This document shows, in pieces, positions 36,691 to 57,400 of a stretch of DNA of 64,000 bases. The first letter of the stretch is position 1; each line of letters starts with the position of its first letter. Below the pieces are notes generated by a model. It was given only the letters and a program-made list of their open reading frames with translations, was not told the DNA's origin and did no database searches. The position numbers were made by a program, and so were the translations under genes. The stretch is from positions 12,276,001 to 12,340,000 of the forward strand of contig NC_088316.1 in NCBI RefSeq assembly GCF_910592395.1, in the 5' to 3' direction. Source of the DNA: Lineus longissimus. Its lineage: Eukaryota; Nemertea; Pilidiophora; Heteronemertea; Lineidae.

Positions 36691-37480
36691 TTCGCGAGTT
36701 CTGTAAAGTTCGCTCTCAAAATACTCTGAGGGAAATTGTTTTTGCCACATAAGCTAACCACCATGAGAAATGCAATTTTATGTACATCTGAATTTTAGAA
36801 AACAAAATCCGGGGTCAAAGCGGCACAAATTCTACGTCAAATAGTGCGTCACCAGTTCAAACTTTATGTCTTATTCAGGCCTGATAAGTGCAACAACACT
36901 GCTTTCTCTATGCAGGACAGCTACACCAACACTAACATATCAACCGATGTGTCCAAGTTATCATCTAGAAATATCTACAAGCAAATCCATGTAGAGTGCC
37001 AACGAAACGGAATCTGCCTGAGTTTTCAAATTTGTTATTGTCGTCTGCTAGGGCTGACCATTCATTGTGGACAGTACCTTCCTGACAATCTCTGAATGCT
37101 AACAAGAATTCAGTGGCAAGATCTTGACCTCGATTTGTGATCGAGGCGCTTGCGACTAGACGGAATAATTGGCCGACTCATATGACAGTCTGGAGCAACA
37201 ACCCAAAGCTCTGGAAATAATTTGTTCGTTTGGAAAGGCTTAGACAATGGGCGTGGTTGCGAAATTATGGAAAGTACGGGGACCTCTCCTCGGCCAAGTG
37301 AGCAAAAAGGATTTCATCCTCGATAAGCAAACTTTATCGAATCCTGAGGATGGAGGTAGAGTATATAAGTTTGTATTATTTTCGATCTGAATTTATGGAA
37401 ACGAAAAGCCGCTTCATGAAAACTGTTGGTTTCGCTCCGATGTTCCTACTTTCTGCATGTGTCTCATGTAGTATCCTAAT
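36691..37480. other. Intergenic DNA, nothing recognised
   Basis: An inverted pair around 37300 ('ggatttcatcctcgataagc' against 'tatcgaatcctgaggatgg') suggests a small hairpin. No coding evidence. Confidence 0.35.
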
Positions 37481-37494
37481 GAATCTTAGACTCC

Positions 37495-37620
37495 TATAGC
37501 AGTCATTTTCGTCATCATGATCGTCCTCCCCCTAAGGGAGCGGGCGACAGTACGAGGCTGGTCCACAGCGTCCGCATTGTAGAGGAATCTAAACTCTGGA
37601 CGCAGTGGACCGGCCTCTTA
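37495..37620. repeat. Palindromic member of a dispersed family
   Basis: The left half 'gaggctggtccacagcgtcc' is the imperfect reverse complement of 'ggacgcagtggaccggcctc' at its right end. Relatives are 8838-8925, 14055-14140 and a half-copy at 35810-35835. Confidence 0.5.
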
Positions 37621-38160
37621 CTACGGAAAGCCCCGCAGCCTGGCCGGGAGTACAGAGAAATCCGGCCATGGACACTTAAACGTTGTCGTTTCGAGTTCTG
37701 CGTTCAGAAACCGTGATGGCCGAAGCAAGCTGTTCCTACAACTCGAAGAATGGTGCAGTCCGTTGCCCAGGAAACTCCAGGAAACGCCTAACTAGCGCAT
37801 CGTTCCACGTGGAAAGGTTCGATGCATGGAGAGCTAAGTTGGGTCAAATCGGAGTCAACATCGGAAAAGCGCGATAATTCAGTCAGACTTTGAATTTTTC
37901 CATTTTTTGTGCAATTTGTTGATGGAAACTACTATAGAATAGGTGGCGACTGGGCAGCCGACAGCTGAGTAATAGTGCACTTTAATAATGCCAATGGTCC
38001 TTTAAGTCGGTGTTCTCAGCCTCTCGAACATTATTACGGTATATACCGATATTCTTTCCCAGCCATCCGTGTCGACTAACCCTAAAAAAGAATAATTTTT
38101 CGCAGCACTTATAAAAAAACAATGTAACAACCCAAACACCATGATTTTATTTTGATCCAG

Positions 38161-45748
<7,588 letters not shown>

Positions 45749-46301
45749 GGAAGAATCGCCAGGCTGACGTGATGATTTGAAGAATTATAAAACAAAGTTG
45801 CGATTCTTAGATCTCGTCGTAACAAGGCTTTATGCATCCTGACATAACCAGTTGTTTTAAATATACTCCGCCTCTCGTTATTAGGTATAGGAGTAACAAA
45901 AACCTGTATCTCACGATGGGCTTTATGTTATCAAACTGAGGAAGTGAAAAGGCTCGGGGTTAAGGTTAGGATTTAGACTCAAAAGTGATAATTACTATTG
46001 TTAGAATAGTAAGTACATGTAGATTGTAATGTTTGTTTTAAATTGAGGGCTGGTGCAAAGTAGCCTTTCAATTTATTACTGTTTGTCATAATCCATTAAT
46101 GATCATTCCCATTCGCAATTTGTCATAATTTTATTCATTATACATATATTATGTACCTTCATGTATGTAACTTTCCCTGTAAGTTATACAGTTTAATAAA
46201 GTTTTTGTAATTGCAGTAATTGTATGTAAAAAGCACTTGAAGCCGTCGTCAAAATAGCATGACCTAAATTGACAAAATAAGACGTGGCGCGTTGCGTTAG
46301 C
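45749..46301. other. Intergenic DNA between PTGR1-like locus and calnexin
   Basis: AATAAA at 46195-46200 could be a polyadenylation signal for the upstream locus. Nothing else is seen. Confidence 0.35.
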
Positions 46302-46445
46302 GAGTTTCAGCAAAGAAAAAAATCTCTCCCGTATGACTTATCCGTATCGATTTTACGTATGATGTAACGTAATTTGTGTAGCGGACATACATAAAACCGA
46401 TACGGATACGTTATACGAGCGTGAAATTCACCCCTGCTGAAACTC
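46302..46445. repeat. 144-bp foldback MITE
   Basis: Ends are 'gagtttcagc' and 'gctgaaactc'. Inner arms 'atccgtatcgatttta' and 'taaaaccgatacggat' also pair. No ORF. Confidence 0.7.
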
Positions 46446-46787
46446 TTTATTCTCTACGTCATGACGTATGACGATTACATAATGAGCTTGCGAACCAAGT
46501 TTTGGAAATTTGGATGTTTCTTATTTTCCCGGGATTTTCCTTCTTTCTCGCCATTTTTGTACTCTCCAGGGAAGGAAGCTCGTAATATAAAAGCAATGGT
46601 TTTTCGGTTTCAGCTAACTTTCTATTCCCCGAGTTGCAAATGTCTGTATAGGGATCATTATGGAAGGCATCAATTCAATAAGAAATAAATATAGTATATA
46701 ATACAGCAGATATTCAACTCATTTTTGTTTGTTTTTGTATCAGTTTTTACATGTACCAGGGCCATATTTATCCTTGTGCTCCTGAGG

Positions 46788-46828
46788 AGGGGGGGGGGGG
46801 GCAGTTGGTGTTCTGGGGGAGGGGGGGC
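46788..46828 (+). repeat. G-rich tract with two long poly-G runs
   Basis: Runs of about 14 and 7 G flank a short inverted pair (ggtgttct / agaacacc). It is G-quadruplex prone on the plus strand. Confidence 0.7.
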
Positions 46829-47040
46829 GCAGAACACCACTTTTCGTCGGAAAAGGGCCCAAATCGGCATGAAAACACATATTTCGGAGACTTTCTGGTT
46901 CCGGCTGTCTTTTGGCAATCCTTGTTTGTGGTCAGAGCAGGGCGAGATAGTCACGGTCAGGGTTAGGGAGTCTGAAATTTTTGGGTCGATTCACGTCACA
47001 TCAGAGGAACTATATTTTGATTGAACGAATAGCAGCCCTG

Positions 47041-47110
47041 CTACTGGCCAATGAGACTACGCATTCATTATAAAATCACATGACCTGACGTCATCACATG
47101 ACCTCTCCGT
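47041..47110 (+). promoter_or_regulatory. Candidate calnexin promoter elements
   Basis: CCAAT at 47049-47053, a TATA-like 'ttataaaa' at about 47068, then TGACGTCA (CRE/ATF site, 47086-47093) flanked on both sides by TCACATGACC (47076-47085 and 47094-47103). This lies about 0.8 kb before the first coding exon, whose acceptor implies an upstream non-coding exon. ATF-type sites fit an ER-stress gene, but no exact ERSE (CCAAT-N9-CCACG) is present. Confidence 0.35.
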
Positions 47111-47892
47111 TTCACTTCCATCTCTTTTGCTCTTTTAGGAGGAACTATCAGTGCAAAACCAATCTTTCAGGTCAATAAGGTTATTTGCTTATTCTATTTA
47201 TGCAATTGGTGGAAATGAAAAGTGCCTAATTTTGTTGAGGCAGGTAGAAAAAACAGATTTAAAAAATTCGTCTGCAAAATCCTGGGACCTGCTCAAACTT
47301 GATGACGAAATTATCTCGATTCGACCAATCAACGACCTCGTTACGAAACTCGGCCATTTACCGGCGAATGAGCTTCGTCCACGTTGAGGCACTGACGAAT
47401 TATTTGCTGAATATCGCATAACTTAATTGCAAAAATCGGCCGTTTTTAATCGTTATTTAGTGTTCGTGTCTTGCAGAAAACGAAGGTAACATTATTGACC
47501 ATTCTTGATCGCATGGGTAGGCCAAAATTTGCCATTGATTGTGGCTTTCGGCCGTTTTTGTGAGACCGGGTTTTGTTTGCACGCTGGGAAAAATTGCAGC
47601 TGCGATGTCCTGTACATATTACACACAATGCATTGTCATGTACATTATGTAGTCAGTGGGTGCAGCGGTGCAGAGTGCATTGCTGCTGGTGAACCAGTAA
47701 CAGGGAACCAGTGTCCTCCCAGATATTTTTTTCGTACCGAGGCATTCCCACAATTCTGTACTTTGTTCTATGTCCGTGTGGCTACAGCACATACCTCCTT
47801 CGAGTCCTTTCCTGGTTTATCCCATTGTTTAGCCCAATAATCCGATAATGGAATGTGACGAACTTTAACTTGCATTTCATTTTCACTTTCAG

Positions 47893-50800
47893 GTGCCAAA
47901 ACCATGAGGGTGGATAAGAAGTTACTGGGCCTGCTATTTGTTGCCATTTTATTGGTGGCGCAGGCATCTTTCACAAGTGCCCAGCCTGAGGATGATGGAG
48001 ATGTGGAAGAGGAGGATCCCTTGCTGGAGGAACCACAGCAAGAGGCAAAAGAGCCAGAAGTAAAGAAAGAAAGAGTAAGTCAATGTCAATTATTGTCAAC
48101 GTTTTATGTCGAGTTTATTCTTAAAAGCAAAAACTTGTTATGTTCTCTCAGTGATCTATAAATTTCTGCTTGAATCAAATGTGCAACACATAGCTGACGG
48201 ATGGCTGATGGCATTGCTGGAGAACAGTTCTTGCCATGACAGTGGACAGTTTTAATGGGATAGGTCCTTTGCCAGATATGCCATTACCACCTAGGGTCGG
48301 CAAAACAAACCATCTTTACAATTGATCTTTACAGTAAAAGACGCCAGACAATTTCTCTAGAGGCACTGTCTGGCGTCATTGACCATAAAAACCTATTGTA
48401 AAGGTAATTTGTTTTGCCGTCTCTTACTGTTACCGGCGTATCTGGCAAAGGGCCTATTAAGTATTATTTTGATGGTTATAGGCTGCAATGTGAAATGTGT
48501 TTCCTAGGTTTTTGCCTCTTCTCTTGTAAGTTGTATGTACAGGTACAACAAAAAGGGATCAGGCTTTCCCTTTTTAATAGGGGTGTGATCACACTCTCAC
48601 CTCATCACACCTAGTATCCTGTAGGCGAGCTCATGACACCCCTATTAAAATATCCTGTAATAAGACTACAAGAGCTGTTTTTTAAACTCCCTGGCATGAA
48701 ATACTGTTACAAATTCCGGAACATTCTTCAGGTGCATAGTGATATATGGAGAGTGGTTTACTTCTTCAATGATTCAAACTCATGGGAGTGAAAAACAGCT
48801 CTCCGGCTATTTCAAATTATGTGAAAGCCTGGGGTATTTCTTCCTGATAGATATCATGGTAATTGCAGTTATTTTGATGAATTCTTCGAAGAGTCGTTTT
48901 CCTGTTATGAGAATTGCTCATATCTCTCATTATTGTTTTCAGCCTGTGTATATAAGTCCAAAACCAACAGGCAATTACTTCCTTGCTGAGCCATTTGATA
49001 ACAAAGACGGTTTCAAAAAGAGGTGAGAACAATTTAGGAATGAACCAACTGACTCGCATGTAACGCAAACTATTTCTCTATCACATGTATACATGACAGT
49101 CCAGTGACGTTATTAGTTCGGCTATGACTTTCTCCAGTCTCATTCACGGTAACCAATGATGTATCATGTCTTGTGTTACGGTACATTGCGTCATGATGAC
49201 ATCACACCAAAGTTCGGTCTATCTGAGCACATCCACGGACGCTGGACTTATTATTGATCTGTCGTAGTGAAGTGGTTTAAAGTCCCATGCAGAAAGGCTT
49301 TGGCCATCTGCTGCGAGTTATGCATGTATGATGATACAGGCCACATTTTTATAAAAAGGAGTTTCCATCTACCAGCTGAGTGATCAGGACTATGTACATT
49401 AGAAAATAATGCTGTAGAACCTCTGGCAGAATTTCTTCTCACGGCCTTGAGACAAATGGAAAGCATGAAAGTTCAGGTCACCAAGGCCAATGGTAAGTGC
49501 ATTGGCTGCAGCCAATGGCTTCGTGGCCTTGGTAAAATTTGAGCCCTGATGATGTGTCCACCTCCTAAACAGTGACCCTCATTCCATCCCCATCCATATG
49601 GCAGATGTGCTTTCATGTAGACTGCAATTTGCTCGCAAAACAAATAACTTCCTGTCCCAGTCATGCTCATAGGGGCAGTTCATCAAAATAATCCTGCAGG
49701 CATGGAAAGTGTGAAATGGTGGTGCCATATGTTGACCACTGCCAATCATGTATCCATGACAACTAAGTGGCATTTTATGCTTCACTGTTTTAAAACAAAG
49801 CAATGTTGATACAGTGATGTGTATTATAGACAATATACTTCGTCAGGCTGGTGTCGTTGCCATGTGACAGCATTCTTTTAGTTTATTAGCTCAGTGTAAA
49901 GCATTTGTTAAGGTCATCATTATTTCCCAGGTGTTCATACATATTCAATTTCCTCTTTTACAGGTGGACAGTTTCTTCAGCCAAGAAGGACAACACTGAT
50001 GAAGCCATTGCCAAATACGATGGTAGGTTCTCAAAAAGTCACAACTTGTTTGAGAATGTCAACCACTTATAAAACAATACGGTTGATTGGTATTCTGCAC
50101 GCTACGGTAGACCTCAAATTCAAAACAGATCCATGTTTACTGTATTACAACGTACAATGAAACCTCCCTTAGCGGACACCTCTCTATTAAGGACAACCTC
50201 TCTATTAAGGACACTAGTTTTGGTCCCAAATTGGTTTGTCATTCAATTTGACCTCTCTAATCAGGACAACTCTCTATTAAGGACAGCACCTGTCAGTCCC
50301 GAGGGTGTCCTTAGTAGAGAGGTTCTACTGTATTACCAAATCCATGTCGTTAAAATGTTGCTGCGAATGACCCTGTGGAGTGTCTGAGTCAACTGACTGG
50401 CATCGCCCAAATGTCCCTTAATGAAGTGGTTTAAAAGGTTTATAAAATCCAGTCGGGATTTGTCTGAAGTCCGGTCCAATATTCATCTCCAATACCATAC
50501 CAAAGTTAGATCAAGAGCACAATTGCCTGAAGCTGTAAAGGGCAGAGACAGAAGGACTGTGTATTTTATGGTGAAAATGTGCTCGTTGTCGATTATTTTA
50601 TTGCGAGAAGGATTTAACCTTGTCATTATCTGGTCCTCTTTCGGCAGGAAAAATGTTAAAACTACTTGCTCAGAAGACAGTTTGTTTCTCACAAGACAAA
50701 TGGTTCTGTCTTCTGTTCACTGGTGACATTAGATGATTCGCAGTCAGAATATTATCTCCGGTATTGTTCTTTTTTTCTGTAAGATGTAATAAAGAGCATC

Positions 50801-51460
50801 CGATCAAATTCTCATGCTGCTTTCATATCTTTCAGGTGTATGGCTTGTTGAAGAGCCTGCTGACAATTTGGTCGATGGGGACATTGCTCTCATTCTATCG
50901 GTAGGTTTCTAGTTGAACTTTGCGCAATTACTTACTCTTGATCATGTAAGAAGCCAAGTAACGAGACATGTACCCCCCCCCCCCAAAAAAGTCGATCTGA
51001 GTGTATTATGGGCGTGGGTAAGAAATGCTTAGATTGTAGTGCTGGTTGAGCAGGTCATCTGAGGTCTACTAAAAGCTTTCAGGAGAGACCTCGGTAAAAT
51101 TGTCAAGTCAGATGATAACCTATGTTTTAGTTGATATCCTGGACTATAAACCCTAAAACCTTAACTCTTATTCTTAACTTCCCATTATTTTTCAGTCAAA
51201 AGCCAGACATAATGCAGTATCAACCAAACTCGACAAGCCATACAAATTTAGTGGCAAGCCATTTGTTATGCAGTAAGTGGTATTTGCAATTTATAGGACT
51301 TTTTCGTTTTCTGTTAATATTAACCTTGAACAATCTGAAATTGATATTTTCAAAAAGTCTTTTGTTTTAAAAATTCATCATAAGGTTATAACAGTAGTTA
51401 CAAAAAATCCATAAAATGCTCCTATGAGTAATGTTTATTGTCAGACAAATCTCCAAAGCT

Positions 51461-51492
<32 letters not shown>

Positions 51493-54400
51493 TTTTTAAA
51501 AAGTCACTGACAGCTGGCCTGTTGGTATGTTATTAGTTGCTACAGGTCAATGACAATATCACCATCGCTTGCTTTGAGGTAATATTAATGAACAGCCGAG
51601 TATTGGGTTTTGATATAATGATTGTAATGTGTAAGTGTTTACTTCCAACTCCAGGTATGAGGTGCGATTCTCAACAGGACAGGACTGTGGAGGTGCTTAT
51701 GTGAAGCTGTTGACTGATGCACCATCTTTGTCTCTGGTAAGCATTTGCAGAAAGAAAAAATCAGGTGTAGCCAGTACAGTTGACAAGGTTGATAATGAAA
51801 AAGGCTAAAGCTTTTGCGCTTCTTGTGATCAGACAGTGAGAAGTTCAAACAAATTTTCATGATTTCATGTGAATTAGAATGGAATGTGGGTATGTTTGTA
51901 TATATTGGTCTGCCTCAAAACTTTAAATACGGTTTTCGTCCCTGTGCTTAAATAAAGGTTTACTTGAATCTATTTTTCAGCCTAACTTTAATGACAAGAC
52001 ACCCTACACGATTATGTTTGGTCCTGATAAATGTGGATTGGATTCAAAGGTTAGTAGTATGATAAAGCCAAGGATAGTAGTTCTTATATTCTGGGGTTTT
52101 TTATCAAGAAGGTATTTTGGTATACATTGTATATACCATTGGCTTTCAGAACAGGAATGAGACATTTCCAATTTTTGGAGGATTTCCCCTGTTTTAACCG
52201 GCTTAGTTTGAGAGCAAAAATGGAAAGTTTTATCTCTCAGCTCTCCTTAGATACACCTTAGATTTTTTGAAATTGTCAAGAGTAACCATTTAAGTGGCAT
52301 ATTTTGCAGGTTAGGGCAGTTCCAAGGAGAGCATTTTTGCTCAGGACACTGCCACATTCCGGAAAGAAAGTATAAAACATTCTATTCCTTTTTCAGCTCC
52401 ACTTTATATTCCGACACAAGAATCCTCTAAATGGCAAATTCGAGGTAAGAAACACTGTTATTACTTGTTACTCGATATCACCCGAAACAGAGGCATAATG
52501 TATCTTTGATATGATGGTTACTTTACAACAGTTGCCCCTTGTATTGGGAGTGAAACGAAAATTCCTTGCACTTGCAGTGTACTTCATTCCTTTGGTCAGG
52601 CTAAAAGAATAACTCATCCAAGTTGGACATTTTTCAGTTCTTTATTATTCTTGAGTAGGTTGATGGGGATAGATCCCTTCGATGGATTAATACAGGGATC
52701 TCTGCAGAAAATAGAACCGCTGATTCAGTAGATATTAAAACTTGTGAAAAATCCCATAATTGTCCTTGCTTTAAATTGCACTTCTGTTTATTTTGTTCTA
52801 CTATTTATTCCTCCAGGAAAAACATGCCAAGAAGCCAAGTGGTTCCCTCGATATCTATTTTACCGACAAGAAAACACATCTTTACACCTTAGGTAAGCAT
52901 TCGATAATTTTTTGTCGCTCGGTATGATCAGCAGTTGTTGGAAAATTTAAACTCTTTGCACGCTTTTCCTCGTTCTTCCACATTCTGGCCAAATTTATGT
53001 TAGCAATATTCCGAATTTAAAGTGAGGATCTTTAGTGTGAGAAAACATGCTGATTCTAATCTCTTTCTCTTTGCAGTGATAACTACCGACAATATGTTTG
53101 AGATCTTTGTTGATCAGAAGCTTGTCAACTCTGGCAACCTTCTCGAAGATATGGCGTAAGTACATAAAATGGTCTGGGAAAAATTTGCTCCGAAATGGTT
53201 AGCTAGTTGTCACACAAGAATCCGTTTTGAATTGAAATTCATTAGATGTAAATTCATATCAAAATGAACTAAAAATATCTGTTACTCTAAAAACAACATA
53301 CAAATATTGTTGAAATAAAAAAACAAATTCATCCTTCTTTCTAGCCCCCCAGTCAACCCACCGAAAGAGATTGTGGACCCCTCTGACACCAAGCCCAATG
53401 ACTGGGATGAGAGAGAGAAGATCCCAGACCCTGACGCCTCAAAGCCTGAAGACTGGGATGAGAGTGCCCCCAAGGAGATCGAAGATAACCAGGCTGTGAA
53501 ACCTGAGGGGTGGTTGGATGAAGAGCCAGAACTGATCCCAGATCCTGAGGCTGAGAAGCCAACTGACTGGTAAGTTATGATGAAATCAAAGTAAGAGTCA
53601 TAGCCTGCATAAACGTCCATCCGGGCAGTCGACAAGCACCTGTTGATCAATACATTGCTGATCTCTAATTTGATCACAAACTTCTGGGCTGGCCCAGGAC
53701 TCATAACGTAGTTTTTCAGTCCAAGATAACTGCAGCTCAGTCAAAAATTGATAGTCAATGATACTGCGACTGGCTCTTAGGCAAGTCATTGTTTTTGTAG
53801 AAAAACTTTTGTCAATCCAACTGGACTAATTTTTTCACTTTCAGGGATGATGAAATGGATGGTGAATGGGAAGCAGCCATGATTAGTAATCCAACTTGTA
53901 AATCCGCTCCTGGCTGTGGAACGTGGAAGCGCCCGATGATTTCTAATCCCGAGTTCAAGGGCAAGTGGAAGGCTCCCCTGATTGAGAACCCCAATTACAA
54001 GGTGAGTTGCACATAATAAAATGCAAGAAAAGGTATGTGTGGTGATAGGTACTGCACTGAACAAAATACAACGCAGCCTTTCATGTGGCATACTCTCCAA
54101 GTTTGTTTTCAAAATACTCGAAAGGTATGGCCCAAGTTCATCACTCACTCGATTTTAACTGGAGCATAGGTCACCAATGAGATTCCTTCTCTTCCTCCAG
54201 TTCTGGGCAGGTCTGAGATCCCTCAATCTCTCAGAACGATGGTTTCAGTTTGTTGTCTTGTTTGTCTTTCTCAAACTGTTTGTTTTTTACGTGGCAGGGG
54301 TGCTGGCCCTGCATGCAGTGCCTGACCTGGAGGACCAGGAGTCTGATTTTCGTCAGACTTCTCACTTAGCTGAAACGTTATGGCCCGAGTTTATACTATG

Positions 54401-57400
54401 AATATTGTTGAATATATCACATTCTTTTGAATTGACTGTTTTTCTTTGTTATGACTCATTACATTTTCGGGTCTGTTTTTCCAGGGCAAATGGAAGCCAG
54501 AGATGATCCCAAACCCTGACTACTTTGAGGATCTTGAACCTTACAAAATGACTACTATTGTGAGTGTACCGTTATAGACAGTTGCTGTTGTGTGTTCATT
54601 ATTTGTGTACAGTTGGGTAATGCAGGCAATATACACTACTTTAAGCCGATCACTTCAGAACAAATGCTTTTCATATCATTATTTTCACATAATGTATCTC
54701 CCAATAATCATTGAAAGAGCTTACAGTGGAACCCCATTGACAGGACCACTCATGGGATCGAGGTTGAATGGTCGTGTTACCGGGTTGGTCGCGTCAGTGA
54801 AGTTGAAAATCCGGAGACGAAATACATGATCAGGTGTGACAGCTTTCAACATAATACTTTTCATTTGGTATTTTCTTCTTCAAAACTAAATTGATGCTTC
54901 TCATTCCAGGGTGCTGTAGGTCTTGAGCTGTGGTCCATGTCAGATGGTATTATATTCGATAACTTCCTCATCACCGATGATAAGAAGGTGGCCGATGACT
55001 TTGCCAGAGATTCCTGGGCAATTAAATATACTGAGGAAGAAGCACAGAGGTCTTCAGTAAGTTTTCCAAGAGATTAGTCTACCAGTGAGCAGTGAATTGA
55101 TAAAATTCATTTGCGGTGCCTGTCCGGTGCCAAATCACGTGCCCTGCTAGTTTATCTTTTTATAAATATATGAAAGATTCTACTCGTGAAACTTAAAGTC
55201 TCTAGAAAATATGGTCATGTGTCCTTAAGACTGTAACCCCGCTGATTCTAGTTTCTAGTTTCCACCAAAAAGAAATATTTTTGAGGCCAATACCAATGCT
55301 TATCATAATAATGGTAACCAGATGTGACCCTGTTCAACAAAGTGGGTCAGAATCACAAGAACTTACTTAGCTAAGTTTATTTGAAAATTGTATGCAATAG
55401 AAGATGCATTTGCAACTCATCCGCAATTCTTTTGCTGTCAGATTGTCAGTTTTCAACCCACTGAGAAGATCTTCAGGTCATTTAATTTTTGGTGTTTATA
55501 AAAAACACTTGTTTACATTGTCTGATCACTGATAATCTGAACAAAAACATGCCTCTATGCGAGTCACTATTAACAAAAATGATTACAAGTACAGTAGAAC
55601 CTCTCCATTGAGGAGACCCTCAGGACAGACAAGTGCTATCCTAATAGAGAGGTGTCCTGAGTAGACTTAGAGAGTTCAAATTGAATGGAAACAACCAATT
55701 TAGGACCAAACTAGTGTCCGCCAATGGAGGTTCCACTGTATTGAAGTTTGATCTGGTTGTTCATTAAAGGAAACCTGTAGCAAAACGCTTATAAAGATGG
55801 GGGGTTTTGAACGGCCAGGTTAAAACCTGAGGCGGGAATAAACTTCCATTGATAAATATTAGCAGATTCGAGTTCCCCAGATAATTGATTATGTGAGCTG
55901 GGCATCTGGGTAACATTAGTTACTATTTAGTTATTTTTACTACGTTCACCTAGTCTAAATAAAGACTTGCGTCACGACTGGATCCCTTTAAAAAATTCTA
56001 ATCTCCAATCCTGTGTATCTTATTTCAGAAGAGCGTAGTACAAGCAGTATTAGACATGACAAATGAGCGACCCTGGCTCTGGGCCGTGTTTATACTCATT
56101 GTGGTCCTACCGATTGTCTTGGTTATAGCATACTGCTGTATGTCTGGCTCCAAGGTAGGCAGCGATGCTTGCGTGGGAGGCGTAAGGTAAGCTTGGACAG
56201 GTTGTCTCTGGTCACTGCAAGTATTGATAGTCTCTAAATGACTTTTTATGGGCAATGTTTATTTCACAAAGAAGGTACTATCAGGCTGTTATAACTTCCC
56301 TGTTTTTTGTGTTCAGTCTTGAAGTGTGAATTTTTGGTACGTATATATACGAACCAAAAATTCACACTTCAAGACTATACCATCAGACTCCGCCCACAGT
56401 GACACAAGAAAAGTGTCAGTGTGTGGATTGAAAGACAAGAACAAAGTCATCAAGTTGGAATTTTCTTGTTGGGCACACATGTTCGAATGGAGAGTATGAT
56501 GAGACTTAAGATATTGCAGTGACCACAGTAAAACAATCTGTCCATCCACCTATGCCTCCCCAAACCATTTTCTGCTTTTATTTTATTCTCTGCATGTTGT
56601 GCTTGCTTTCTAGCAAAGTGTGGTTGACTACTTGATGAGTGCTACCGAAGGCCGCCCCTGGATGTGGGCTGTCTACATAGTCGTTCTTCTCCTACCGGTG
56701 GTTCTTCTCTCTATTTGGTTGTGCCCTAGGTCGGGGCCAATCAAAATTCAGGTACTTAAAACCTTAGTGTCGGGGATACCATTTTCCCTAATAAGTCACT
56801 GTACCAGTGTATCACAAGTATACCCTGCTATACCAACAAGAAGAACAGTCCAGTGGTTACGACTTTAGTAATTTAGGGTGAACAAGTGTACATTTCAAGA
56901 CCCCAGTGTAGAACCAATATGCAATTATTGAAACACTGTGCCTTACAAAGAATATGATCAGTGGACTCTTCTTCTTGGGTGTATAGCCTGGTACTCTTGT
57001 TTTGAGAGTACCAGGCTATACACCCTAGTGCACGTGCTGCCTCCTGGTCCAGGAGGGAAAGAAACTACTTTGGCAATGGTATTCTGTATTGAGGTGGTCT
57101 TGGGTGTATAGCCTTGTACACTTGTACAAGAGTACCACTTTTTACCTGGCTATACACCCTAGTGCACGTGCTGCCTCCAGGTCCAAGAGGGAAAGTAACT
57201 ACTTTAGTAATGGTATTCTGTATTGAGGTGGTTGCAAAAAGTTGGACACTTGCTTCAATCAGTTGCTTGCCTTTCCACTGGTGGTAGTTAATCAAGGTTA
57301 AGGTTTTGTGGGCCTATTACTCAAGAAGAAACACTTTTGATTAAGGTTTGTTCCGACAATGTCGATGCATTTAACCAGTATTGCTGCTGTTTGTTTGCTT

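Noticed and set aside
37683-37877. Possible first exon of the PTGR1-like gene (ATG at 37713)
   Set aside because: The translation does not resemble the PTGR1 N-terminus and ends in a stop without a donor joining in phase to 38161.
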